Of a DNA stretch of 64,000 nucleotides, positions 20,860-30,994 are shown piece by piece. The position numbers were made by a program, and so were the translations under genes. Source of the stretch: VXYK01 sp965221585 (GTDB lineage Bacteria; Actinomycetota; Acidimicrobiia; Acidimicrobiales; Aldehydirespiratoraceae); contig OZ244898.1 in NCBI GenBank assembly GCA_965221585.1, positions 1,426,001 to 1,490,000 on the forward strand, in the 5' to 3' direction. The notes beneath the pieces are model-generated. The model made no database searches and was not told the origin of the DNA. It saw nothing but the letters and a program-made list of their open reading frames with translations. Within the stretch, counting starts at the first letter, position 1. Each line of letters opens with the position of its first letter.

Positions 20860-22400
20860 TGCTGACTCCCCGCAAAGCGACCCGACAGCAGCTTCTGAGC
20901 GTTGGGCAAGCGCTTGCGCAGCCAACGGCCGAGGACCTTGCGGGCATGCGCAGCCCAGACGACGGCGATCACCAACGGAACCAGAGAGAGGCGCCCCGCC
21001 AACATGAACGGCACCAGCGAGATCCGCGCCCAATGGTTGAGGCTGCTGAGATCGCCGTAGGGACCGACACCGATACCTGGACCGTGTGTCGAAAGCACAG
21101 AGATGCCGGTGTATATCGCGCCCACAAGGTCGACACCAAAGAGAGCCAACAACAGAGCAGCGCTTGCACAGGTGGCAAAATGAGCGATCTGATGGCCGGT
21201 CATACGTTCGATGGCACGTTCGTCGACAGCGCGACCACCGCTCTTGAGCACGACCACGGCACCCGGATCAAGCTGGCGACGCAACTCTCTACGGGCGAAA
21301 GCGACCAGAATGCGGGCTCGGCTGATGTGCAGCCCCCCTCCCGCAGAACCGATCATCGAGCCCGTTGCGATGATCACCAGCAACAGCGCGGTGACGCTGG
21401 GGTCGAGAACGGTCCAGTCCGTGACCGCGAATCCGGTGGTGCTGGCTGACGAGGCCGTCGTAAAGAGCGAGTCGTGCCAGGAGAGTCCATCGGCACGCCA
21501 CCAGACCAGCAGTGTTCCCACAGACAGGACTGCGCCGTAGATGCGAAGCTCCGGACTGCGAAGCAGCGCCTTGGCTCGACCCCTGATCGCCCACCAAATG
21601 ATTGCGTAACCTGCACCGGCGATGATCATTCCCACGGTGGCCACAGCTGTCGACGCGGTCCCGAAACTCACAAAGGAGTCGGCCGCCGATGAGAACCCCC
21701 CGGTAGAGATGGTTGTCAGGGCATGTACCGCGCTGTGCTTGGCACCCATTCCTGTAGCTGCGAAGGCGACGCCGAGGAGCGCGGTGAGAAACAGGTAGAT
21801 CACCACGACTTGACGGCGACGGGCCTGTCTGTTGTGTGCGAAGTCGTCGTTTACGATCCACTCAGCCGGCGCGAGGCGTTTCTGTTGCAGCGCCGTCGGC
21901 AAGGCCACGACCCCCGCGACTATGCCCACCAGCCCGCCGAGCCACTGGGTGGATGCCCGCCACAAGGTCATGGGCACCGACAATCCGGTCGGGTCGAGCG
22001 TTGTCAGCGCGGTGGTGCTGAAACCGGCCGCGGACTCGACTAGAGCATCGTCAACCCGTTCGATGGTCCCGGTTGTCAGATAAACCACGGCCCCGACAAC
22101 GACCAGCACCAGCCAAGTGGTCGCCAGGCCGGTCAGGACCGTGGAAGTGGTGGGTCTCGGGCGTCGAACGAATCTGTTGCGTGAGAGCACGCCGATACCG
22201 CTGAACAGCACTGCGGTTGTCGCCAGCACGACGCTGTCGCCAAGGTCATCGGCAATGCCTGATATTGCGCAGGCACCGCTGACGATCCCCAAGCCCATCA
22301 ATGCATCGGTGATCGCCAACAGCGTGTGTGAGTCTTTACGTGATCTTCGGACATCGAATGCCCAGTTTCGGGCTCGTGGCGAGCCGCCAAGAGGCTTCAC
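20856..22400 (-). CDS. trkH: Divergent TrkH paralogue with an altered first pore loop
   Basis: 514 residues with the TrkH fold of about ten helices and four pore loops. The second (STGGFSS), third (STTGFAV) and fourth (STHGPGIG) loops are canonical. The first reads AGFSTTALT, so the filter glycine is replaced by Ala131 (codon GCG). In plant HKT transporters a non-glycine residue at this site favours Na+ over K+, so altered selectivity or a structural role is possible. Its GTG start overlaps the trkA stop as GTGA, and its stop overlaps the trkH1 start. The two TrkH proteins may pair. Confidence 0.85.
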   Translation of the reverse strand: MKPLGGSPRARNWAFDVRRSRKDSHTLLAITDALMGLGIVSGACAISGIADDLGDSVVLATTAVLFSGIGVLSRNRFVRRPRPTTSTVLTGLATTWLVLVVVGAVVYLTTGTIERVDDALVESAAGFSTTALTTLDPTGLSVPMTLWRASTQWLGGLVGIVAGVVALPTALQQKRLAPAEWIVNDDFAHNRQARRRQVVVIYLFLTALLGVAFAATGMGAKHSAVHALTTISTGGFSSAADSFVSFGTASTAVATVGMIIAGAGYAIIWWAIRGRAKALLRSPELRIYGAVLSVGTLLVWWRADGLSWHDSLFTTASSASTTGFAVTDWTVLDPSVTALLLVIIATGSMIGSAGGGLHISRARILVAFARRELRRQLDPGAVVVLKSGGRAVDERAIERMTGHQIAHFATCASAALLLALFGVDLVGAIYTGISVLSTHGPGIGVGPYGDLSSLNHWARISLVPFMLAGRLSLVPLVIAVVWAAHARKVLGRWLRKRLPNAQKLLSGRFAGSQQ

Positions 22401-23740
22401 CCGAACACTCGTCGTACCTCATCAACAGCGATGGGTACAGCGAAAGCGACGATATGGTCGCGACCTCGCAGGCGCGAACGGCCCCGCGCTATCTGGGCCT
22501 TGCCATCACGTACGAACGCCCCGATGAGGACGTCCTTGGGGAGACCCAAGTCCTTGACCAGCGCACCGTCGGCTGGACTGTCGACCGCAACCTCGAGTTC
22601 GAGCACCTCGGTATTGCCGTGCAGGAAGGTCTCGACCGCAGCTACGTCTCCACGCACAAAGCGCAGGACGCCGTTGGCGGTGGCCGTCCGAGGCGACAGC
22701 GCAACATCGATACCGACATCTCCGAGGAGCTTGAGCAATGCGAGGCGATGCACCACGGCCACCGTCTCGCCCGCACCACTCGATTTGGCGTACAAGCAGG
22801 CCAGGATGTTGGCATCATCCTCGCCGGTGAGGGCAACAACCATATCGAAGCGGCCAACGTCAGCCTCCTCCAAAAGGTCCGCGTCTGTGATGTCGCCTTC
22901 GAGGATCACTGCTTCATCGAGCCTTTCAGCGAGCGCTCGGGCCCGCTGAGGCGACCGTTCGACGATCACGACATGGATCCCCCTCGCGGTCAGTCGTTGA
23001 GCCAGGATCTCCGCGGTGCGTCCGCCTCCGAGCAGCATCACTCTGTGCAAGGTGAAACGTTCGAGACCGAGCAGCTCGAACACCAGCCCTCGGGCCCGCC
23101 GTTTCAATGCCAAGCGGAGGTGATCGCCGGCTTCGAGATAGTGGTTGCGTCTCGGGATGATGCTCTCGTCGGCGCGCCCGATGGAGCCGACCACAAAATC
23201 CCACTCGGGCTCGAACTCAGCGCCGATGTCCTTGAGCGAACGCCCCACCAACGGCGAATTCGGCGCCAATCGGGCACCGATGACCAACACCTCTCCCCCG
23301 GCCATCTTGGCGACTTCGTCAGTGCCTGGGTAGTCAATCAACTCCAGGATGTCTTCGGCAGCCTCAGAATCAGGATCGATGACCAGGTCCACGCCGGATT
23401 CCTGGCGGAGTTCCGCGCCGTGCTTGCCGCGGAGCTCCGACGCCTCGATGCGAACGACGGTCCGCTCTGCTCCCAGCAACTTCGACAGTTGCGAACACAC
23501 CAGGTTGACCGCATCGTCTTTGGTGACGGCGACTACCAGGTCGGCGCGTTCGACTCCGGCCCGTCGCAGAGTCTCGGGATGAGTACCGCTGCCCTCAACG
23601 ACCAGTACATCCAAGTCTTCGTCGAGTTGGCGGAGACGCTCTCGGTTGAGGTCAATGATGGCTACGTCATGTCCCTCCCGGCTGAGGCGATCAGCGACAT
23701 AAGAGCCAACTTCGCCAGCTCCAACCACGATGACGTGCAC
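22397..23740 (-). CDS. trkA: TrkA, NAD-binding regulatory subunit of K+ transport
   Basis: Cytoplasmic gating protein of Trk transporters. The 447 residues hold two tandem RCK units, each with a Rossmann start: MHVIVVGAGEVGSYVA at 1-16 and MLLGGGRTAEILAQRL near 230. Each is followed by an RCK-C domain (for example EVLVIGARLAPNSPLVGRS after the first). GTG start. It lies six bases after the stop of the cyclo-ligase gene and overlaps trkH2, so the three transport genes and the ligase look like one operon. Confidence 0.93.
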   Translation of the reverse strand: MHVIVVGAGEVGSYVADRLSREGHDVAIIDLNRERLRQLDEDLDVLVVEGSGTHPETLRRAGVERADLVVAVTKDDAVNLVCSQLSKLLGAERTVVRIEASELRGKHGAELRQESGVDLVIDPDSEAAEDILELIDYPGTDEVAKMAGGEVLVIGARLAPNSPLVGRSLKDIGAEFEPEWDFVVGSIGRADESIIPRRNHYLEAGDHLRLALKRRARGLVFELLGLERFTLHRVMLLGGGRTAEILAQRLTARGIHVVIVERSPQRARALAERLDEAVILEGDITDADLLEEADVGRFDMVVALTGEDDANILACLYAKSSGAGETVAVVHRLALLKLLGDVGIDVALSPRTATANGVLRFVRGDVAAVETFLHGNTEVLELEVAVDSPADGALVKDLGLPKDVLIGAFVRDGKAQIARGRSRLRGRDHIVAFAVPIAVDEVRRVFG

Positions 23741-23746
23741 GCTTGT

Positions 23747-24367
23747 CTACTCCAGTGGGGGACGTTTCGCTGAGTTCCCCAGCGACAGGGCTCCGGGACG
23801 GAACTCAATAACTTTACTATCTGTCACCACTGCGTCTAGACCGACATCCCAACCTTCGCTGGGAATCTGTGCCACTTGTTGGAAGGCGTAGGCGATGCCG
23901 ACGATGACCGGACGTCTGTCAACGAGGCCGGCCAGGCAACGATCATAGAATCCCTTGCCCTGACCCAGTCGCTGTCCGCTGTGGTCGAACGCCACCAACG
24001 GTGCCAGCACCACATCGTGAAGTGCGAGGTCCAGAACCTCGCCGCCGACCGGTTCGGGAATGCCGAAGGCCCCCTGATGATCGGGAGCATTCGGTTGCCA
24101 ACTGACGAACTCCAGATCATCGTCCACCACTCGCGGCACAGTCACCGTGGCTCCTCGATCAATGAGTTGCAGCATCACCTCGTCGATGTTGATCTCGCCT
24201 CGCACTGAACGGTATCCCGCGACCGTTTCGGCGCTCCGCAGAAGTTCAAGGCGTTCCAGAGCCGCCAGAACCGCGGCGGACGCCGAAGCCTGACGCGCCG
24301 ATCCCAACCCAGCGCGCCGAGCGCGCATTTGCTGCCGTATCGACTGCTTTTCTGCCGCGTTGCTCAT
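23747..24367 (-). CDS. 5-formyltetrahydrofolate cyclo-ligase
   Basis: Converts 5-formyl-THF to 5,10-methenyl-THF using ATP. RLGQGKGFYDR at 133-143 corresponds to the family RLGYGGGYYDR loop, and a basic RQQMRARR stretch near the start matches the phosphate-binding N-terminus. At 206 residues it has normal length. It is first in the probable operon with trkA and the two trkH genes. That pairing has no obvious metabolic logic and may simply be shared transcription. Confidence 0.88.
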   Translation of the reverse strand: MSNAAEKQSIRQQMRARRAGLGSARQASASAAVLAALERLELLRSAETVAGYRSVRGEINIDEVMLQLIDRGATVTVPRVVDDDLEFVSWQPNAPDHQGAFGIPEPVGGEVLDLALHDVVLAPLVAFDHSGQRLGQGKGFYDRCLAGLVDRRPVIVGIAYAFQQVAQIPSEGWDVGLDAVVTDSKVIEFRPGALSLGNSAKRPPLE

Positions 24368-24426
24368 CTCGGGACCGCGTTGCTCTTCTTGGCGTGCTCT
24401 TCAGGCCCAGCCGTCGGGCGCTGGTG

Positions 24427-26511
<2,085 letters not shown>

Positions 26512-26589
26512 GAATTCTCCTGTTCGTTACTGAGAAGTGATCCGAAGGTTACGGGGCTTCGAGTTGACCGAGACACGCTACCGAGATGA

Positions 26590-26623
26590 GCACCCGCCAA
26601 CACTGCTCGGGCCAGACGGGTGC
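26590..26623 (-). terminator. Hairpin downstream of the alcohol dehydrogenase gene
   Basis: GCACCCG at 26590-26596 pairs exactly with CGGGTGC at 26617-26623 around a 20-base loop, five bases beyond the dehydrogenase stop. There is no U-run, so termination strength is uncertain. Confidence 0.35.
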
Positions 26624-26628
26624 CCGGT

Positions 26629-27729
26629 TCAGCTGGCGATATCCAGAACCGTACGGATGCCGTCGGTGGCGTGAAGCTTGGCGATTCCGTCGTTGACTTC
26701 GCTCAGCGGCAGGCGGTGGCTGATCATTCGTTCCAGGTCCAAACGGCCGCTACGCCAAAGGTCGAGCATCAAGGGAATGTCGCGGGTGGGCCAGCAGGAT
26801 CCCAACAGACATCCGACGAGTCGTTTCTGCAAGGTCATGAACAGCACCGCTGCGTTGATCGTTACGTTCTCCTCCGAGGGCGAGGCGCCGACCATCACGG
26901 TGGTGCCCCCGACACGGGTGCTGTTGATGCCCTGCTCAACCAACGCTGCGCTGCCGACCGCATCGAAGGCATAGTCGACTCCCCCGCCGCCGGTCAGCTC
27001 CATGACTCTGGCGTGCAGATCATCGGATGTGGGATCCACGAGGTCGGTCGCCCCGAAGTTGGAGGCCATCTCCCGGCGCCCCTCAGCCGGGTCCGACGCG
27101 ACTATCTGAGCAGCCCCGGCGATCGAGGCCCCGCTGACGATTGCTTGGCCGATACCTCCGAGGCCCATCACCAATACGGTCGCTCCCCGCTCGACTCTGG
27201 CCGTGTTGAACACTGCGCCTACACCGGTCTGCATGGCACAACCGATGACGCAGGCCACATCGAGGGGGATGTCGGGATCGATGCGGACTGCTCCTGATGC
27301 CGGCAGCACCGTGTACTCCGCGAACGCTCCGACCCCCAGACCCCTCCAAACGGGTGCCCCTCGGCGGCTGAACGGCGTGCTGCCGTCGGGTCGGGAGTTG
27401 GTGGCGAACGACAGCGCATCAGCACACTCGGTGGCCTGGTGCCGCGCGCAGGCGGCACAGTGCCCGCAAGGTGCCAGAGGCGTCAGTACCACATGATCGC
27501 CCACCGCGAGGTGAGTGACTCCCGGACCCAGCATCTCCACCACGCCGCTGGCCTCGTGTCCGAGGATTGTGGGGACGAAGTAGCCGCCGTCCTGCAGGGT
27601 GGTGTCGCTGTGACAGATTCCACAGTTGGAGACCTTGATCAGGACTTCGTTGGCACGAGGTTCTTCTATGTCGATGTCTTCAACCATTTCGAGAGGGGAT
27701 CCTCCCGCTGTCAACAGTGCAGCCCGCAT
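26629..27729 (-). CDS. Zinc-dependent alcohol dehydrogenase, medium-chain family
   Basis: Oxidises an alcohol or aldehyde adduct with NAD(P). Catalytic zinc ligands are Cys36 (SNCGICHSD) and His58-Glu59 (GHEASG), with a third Cys in VIGCAMQTG near 170. The structural zinc is held by Cys88, Cys91, Cys94 and Cys102. GLGGIGQAI near 190 is the cofactor fold. At 366 residues it resembles class III/AdhB-type actinobacterial enzymes, some of which use a tightly bound nicotinamide or thiol adducts. ATG 27729 lies seven bases after TAGTGT. Substrate unknown. Confidence 0.9.
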   Translation of the reverse strand: MRAALLTAGGSPLEMVEDIDIEEPRANEVLIKVSNCGICHSDTTLQDGGYFVPTILGHEASGVVEMLGPGVTHLAVGDHVVLTPLAPCGHCAACARHQATECADALSFATNSRPDGSTPFSRRGAPVWRGLGVGAFAEYTVLPASGAVRIDPDIPLDVACVIGCAMQTGVGAVFNTARVERGATVLVMGLGGIGQAIVSGASIAGAAQIVASDPAEGRREMASNFGATDLVDPTSDDLHARVMELTGGGGVDYAFDAVGSAALVEQGINSTRVGGTTVMVGASPSEENVTINAAVLFMTLQKRLVGCLLGSCWPTRDIPLMLDLWRSGRLDLERMISHRLPLSEVNDGIAKLHATDGIRTVLDIAS

Positions 27730-27736
27730 CGCCGCG

Positions 27737-27742
27737 ACACTA
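27737..27742 (-). promoter_or_regulatory. -10 box of leaderless promoter for the alcohol dehydrogenase
   Basis: TAGTGT on the minus strand, seven bases, then ATG 27729. Confidence 0.45.
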
Positions 27743-27753
27743 GTCCCTGAGGG

Positions 27754-27849
27754 TCACCGCTTTGCCATCGCGGCTGAAGCTGTGCCATTGCACACGCTGG
27801 GCGGTACGACCAGGATGTTCTCGAGCAGGTGTCCGGCACACACGAGCAC
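27754..27849 (-). CDS. Possible 31-residue peptide upstream of the alcohol dehydrogenase
   Basis: In the 173-base gap, a GTG directly after an in-frame TAG opens a frame encoding M-LVCAGHLLENILVVPPS and 13 more residues, ending AAMAKR, with G/C-rich third positions. It stops 24 bases before the dehydrogenase start. There is no convincing ribosome-binding site and no known family. It could be a leader peptide, a remnant or chance. The rest of this gap shows nothing clear apart from the -10 box at 27737. Confidence 0.2.
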   Translation of the reverse strand: MLVCAGHLLENILVVPPSVCNGTASAAMAKR

Positions 27850-27902
27850 CTAGACAAACAAAGGCACGGTCTTTGCTGCTTGGGCATCCGAATGCACGCG
27901 GT

Positions 27903-28436
27903 TCAGATGGCGGTTACTCCGTTGAGGGTGAGCAGTGTGCCTATCACCACCCCAGCGCTGCCCACGGCCGCAGCCCTCCAGTATGTCGCCCGCAGGCCCG
28001 CTACAACCATCACGCCTACCAACGCGATCACGACGCCGATGACGCCGAGCGCGGCTCCGGAACCTCGGGCCGAGCCGGCCGATATTGCCAGGATGGCTAG
28101 CGCCGGTGAGAAGAATGCCGGAAACGCCATCGGAACGATCCCTGCCCGCCAACCCTGTAGTGCCGGTTCTGGTGGTGGCGGCTGGATGAAGAGGTCGCGA
28201 ATCCCGACGACCAGCACAGAGACGCCCGCGGCGATCCGGGATGATGATCCGCTCACGTTCAGCCAATCCAAGATCTCTTCGCTTAGCACCGCGAGCAAGC
28301 CGACCGCTGCCAGACTCAGCAGGGTTGCGACAGCGGCCGCGGAGCGTCGAGTCTCGGCGCCTGCGGGAGCGCATGCTGCGATCCGGAAGGGATTGGCGGC
28401 ACACATTGCGGCCAGCGCTATCAGGGTTGAGCTCAT
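27903..28436 (-). CDS. MarC-like integral membrane protein
   Basis: 177 residues, about six helices. The pattern fits the MarC/UPF0056 family: an early NPF turn in CAANPFRIA, DWLNVSGSSSRIAAGVSVL in place of the usual FRIAGGILL segment, and VPMAFPAFFSP in place of VPLAIPLLAGP. The family is of unknown, perhaps transport, function. The ATG overlaps the stop of the upstream gene as ATGA, so it is coupled to the secreted alpha-toroid-like protein. Divergence from standard MarC is considerable. Confidence 0.6.
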   Translation of the reverse strand: MSSTLIALAAMCAANPFRIAACAPAGAETRRSAAAVATLLSLAAVGLLAVLSEEILDWLNVSGSSSRIAAGVSVLVVGIRDLFIQPPPPEPALQGWRAGIVPMAFPAFFSPALAILAISAGSARGSGAALGVIGVVIALVGVMVVAGLRATYWRAAAVGSAGVVIGTLLTLNGVTAI

Positions 28437-29626
28437 TCGGGCATCCAATCTTCAAGGAGCAGCAGCGCCGACAGGGCGTGCTGCTGGTCGTCCATCTGGG
28501 TGAGGTCGTTCCGGAACCAGGCGCCTTCCACTCGCGGGGGTTCAGGGTGGTTCTGGGCCTGCGCAGCGCTGACCTGGCGTTCGGTCAACAGGTGGGCGAC
28601 GCAGTCTGCTCGATCATTCAGTGCGTGAATGTCGACGCCGGTCAGTTCGAAGCGGTCCAGGAACCGCAGGTAGTTGCCGATCCCTTCGCCGAGAGTGCCC
28701 ACGCCGGCCGGAAGCGCGACTGTTCCCCTGGTGAGTCGAGTAATCCCGCCCTGGCGCTGTGACTCATACCGAACTTGCAGACCGAACAGGTGGAGCTGTC
28801 GCTTCAGCCATTGGTTTGTGGCTGCGCCATCAAGCTCAAGCTGAGGTTCAGAGCCCAGTCGGTCGACGTTGGGCCAGCGACTCATGGTCTCGAGTGCGTA
28901 CGCCCCCCAGTGGTCCGAGACTGGTGGCCACGGCGACTCGACTCGGTCGCGGTCCTCGAGGATATATCGATAGACACGCAGTGCGGTCTCGTCGAAGTTC
29001 TCGTCGGGGAATGTCAGATGGAGTCGCGCCAGAGCCCAAAGGACTTCCCCGGTGAAGAACGGGGATCGACCGCTGGTCGATCCCGTCATGGTATTGATCG
29101 AGGCACCCACCGAACCGTCGGGGTTGACAACCCCGGTCAAGGTTCGCCCCAGCGCCCTGAGGAGCGGATCGCGGTCCTCGGCGAGCGTTGCCCGGCGTCT
29201 CTCGTCCAACGCTGCCACCAGCAGTGCGACGGAACCGCTGCGGGCACTTGCGCCGTGTCCGAACACCAACCCGATGGGAGTGTTCTGCAGGCGCCCATCA
29301 ACATAGGCCAAGCCGTGATCGGCGACCTCGGCGGCTCCTTCGATGCCGGCGGACTCTGCCTGGTACAGCGACAGCAGAACTCCGGCGTGGCGGACATCGT
29401 TGTACCCGCCGAGAGACCGGCTCTCGGCGCGGTCGTAGCGGTACTGGAAAGTGCCGTCGTCGTTGATGTTGGCCGCGAACCATCCCACGGCCGCCACCGC
29501 CGCATTGTTCAGATCCGCAGAAGTCGGTTGTCCGCAGTCCTCCGGGTGGACCGTGAGCGCCACCAGCGCCACGATGAGGATCCAGGCGAGGGTTCCGCGA
29601 ACGACTCTGGTTCCGACGGGTGACAC
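28433..29626 (-). CDS. Secreted or anchored protein, probable alpha/alpha-toroid fold
   Basis: Unrecognised 397-residue protein. Residues 11-27 are hydrophobic and look like a signal or N-terminal anchor, so the body is probably outside the membrane. The sequence repeats helix-pair elements with aromatic and Gly-rich turns (GWFAANINDDGTFQYRYD, GGYNDVRHAGVLLSLY, ADHGLAYVDG, FFTGEVLWALARLH). These resemble terpene-cyclase or glycan-epimerase toroids. No catalytic DxDD is seen. The start is GTG 29626, six bases after TAACGT. Coupled to the MarC-like gene and divergent from the 138-residue protein. Activity unknown. Confidence 0.65.
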   Translation of the reverse strand: MSPVGTRVVRGTLAWILIVALVALTVHPEDCGQPTSADLNNAAVAAVGWFAANINDDGTFQYRYDRAESRSLGGYNDVRHAGVLLSLYQAESAGIEGAAEVADHGLAYVDGRLQNTPIGLVFGHGASARSGSVALLVAALDERRRATLAEDRDPLLRALGRTLTGVVNPDGSVGASINTMTGSTSGRSPFFTGEVLWALARLHLTFPDENFDETALRVYRYILEDRDRVESPWPPVSDHWGAYALETMSRWPNVDRLGSEPQLELDGAATNQWLKRQLHLFGLQVRYESQRQGGITRLTRGTVALPAGVGTLGEGIGNYLRFLDRFELTGVDIHALNDRADCVAHLLTERQVSAAQAQNHPEPPRVEGAWFRNDLTQMDDQQHALSALLLLEDWMPE

Positions 29627-29632
29627 CCCGCC

Positions 29633-29638
29633 ACGTTA
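29633..29638 (-). promoter_or_regulatory. -10 box of leaderless promoter for the toroid/MarC unit
   Basis: TAACGT on the minus strand, six bases, then GTG 29626. Forms a 64-base divergent promoter region with the box at 29679. Confidence 0.55.
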
Positions 29639-29678
29639 GTGAGTCAGTCGGCTGCACGGATAGAGGCGTGCGCGACCC

Positions 29679-29684
29679 TACGAT
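29679..29684 (+). promoter_or_regulatory. -10 box of leaderless promoter for the gene at 29691
   Basis: TACGAT, six bases, then GTG 29691. Confidence 0.55.
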
Positions 29685-29690
29685 TGGGCT

Positions 29691-30107
29691 GTGCGACGAT
29701 GGACGACCCGGCTGATTCCCGCCGTCGCCGCGGTGCTGGTCCTGTCGCCGTTGTTTCGCGATCCGACCAGCGACACCTATCCGCTCTCGACTTACCCGAT
29801 GTTCGCAACCGACCGCGGGAACATCCACAGCATCGCGACCGCGGTGGAACGAACCGACGACGGATTTGAGCGGCTCTCGCCAAAGTTGATCTCTGGGACC
29901 GATGAAGCGGTGCTCGCCTCGGTGACGGTCTCCCAGGCGGTACGGCGAGGCGAGGCGGATGTCCTGTGTGAGGAGGTCCTTGGGCGTCTCGGCTCCGAGC
30001 GCCGAGTCGAGGTGCGCACTGAGACGCTCGATGTCGTCGCGCTGAGCGTGGAGGGTTCAACCGACCTCACGGTGACCGTGCACGCAACCTGCGGTGGTGC
30101 CCCGTGA
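29691..30107 (+). CDS. Small anchored protein paired with an HTTM-like gene
   Basis: 138 residues, no recognised family. An N-terminal hydrophobic segment (about 9-22) is followed by SDTYPLSTYPMFAT, a motif seen in small proteins encoded beside HTTM-domain genes. The rest is soluble, acidic and beta-rich with Cys93 and Cys134, which could form a disulfide if exported. The stop overlaps the next start (GTGA), so the two are coupled. It probably works with the membrane protein downstream. Confidence 0.6.
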   Translation: MRRWTTRLIPAVAAVLVLSPLFRDPTSDTYPLSTYPMFATDRGNIHSIATAVERTDDGFERLSPKLISGTDEAVLASVTVSQAVRRGEADVLCEEVLGRLGSERRVEVRTETLDVVALSVEGSTDLTVTVHATCGGAP

Positions 30108-30994
30108 CTCGGCGATTGGCGGTGTTGCGTATCCTGGTCTTCAGCTACGCCGCGGTGTGGACGACCGTGCGGGCGCCCCATCTGCTCGACACCGTCGACC
30201 TGGCGTCGCGCCGCTTCGCTGGAATCGGCCCGTTGTGGTGGCTCAACGAGCCGGCCCCGGACCTGGTGGTCGTGACAGCCGTGGCATTGACGCCCATAGC
30301 CTGCGGTGCCGCCGCGTTGGGTTGGCGGTACCGCTGGTCCTCTTTGGCCGGGGTGGCGGGATTCCTGTTCCTCACCACCTACCGGAACTCCTGGGGTCAG
30401 ATCTTCCACACCGAGAATCTGGTGGTGCTGCATCTCGGTGTCCTGGCTCTGTTCCCCGCGGCCTGCGCGTTCTGGTCGCTGGAGAAGGCACCGGAGGTGA
30501 CCGGCACCTCCGAACGGGAAGAGCTGGCGGGTTCCATCGTCAAGGCGTTGGCGGTATTGACGGTCGGCACGTACTTCCTGGCGGGTGTCGCCAAGCTGCG
30601 AATCAGCGGGTTCGGCTGGATCGACGGCGACGTGCTGCGCCATCAGATTGCTTTCGACAACGCCCGCAAGGAACTGCTCGGCGACCGGACCGCGCCGTTC
30701 GGGGCGTTGATGCTGCGCAATTCGTGGACGCTCGCTCCCGCGGCCATCGCCGCGATCGTGGTTGAACTGGCGGCGCCGCTGGCCCTTGCCGGCCGCAGGG
30801 CCGCGTGGCTCTGGAGCGGTCTGGCAGTCGTGTTTCATCTGGTGATCCTCGCGGTGATGGCGATCGTCTTTCCGTACCACCTGATCGGCATTGCTCTGGC
30901 ACCGTTGCTCCCGGTCGAGCGCATTGGCACTACCGTTGCTGCGTGGCACTGCCGATTCCGGAGACGCTCGACGAGATTACGGCCGACTGGCTGA
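30104..30994 (+). CDS. HTTM/vitamin-K-carboxylase-like membrane protein
   Basis: 296 residues with about seven to eight helices. FHTENLVVLHLGVLAL, a later FLAGVAKLRISG segment and VFHLVILAVM fit the HTTM domain, a membrane fold related to vitamin-K-dependent gamma-carboxylase and SdpB. In HTTM proteins the conserved Lys of the AGxxKL segment is catalytic in carboxylases; here Lys is present in VAKLRI, but carboxylase function cannot be claimed. GTG start overlaps the upstream stop. The end overlaps the start of the kinase-like gene by 52 bases. Confidence 0.65.
   Translation: MTRRLAVLRILVFSYAAVWTTVRAPHLLDTVDLASRRFAGIGPLWWLNEPAPDLVVVTAVALTPIACGAAALGWRYRWSSLAGVAGFLFLTTYRNSWGQIFHTENLVVLHLGVLALFPAACAFWSLEKAPEVTGTSEREELAGSIVKALAVLTVGTYFLAGVAKLRISGFGWIDGDVLRHQIAFDNARKELLGDRTAPFGALMLRNSWTLAPAAIAAIVVELAAPLALAGRRAAWLWSGLAVVFHLVILAVMAIVFPYHLIGIALAPLLPVERIGTTVAAWHCRFRRRSTRLRPTG

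Noticed and set aside
22328..23773. 481-codon plus-strand open frame over trkA
   Set aside because: Antisense to trkA, which matches a two-RCK-domain protein along its full length.
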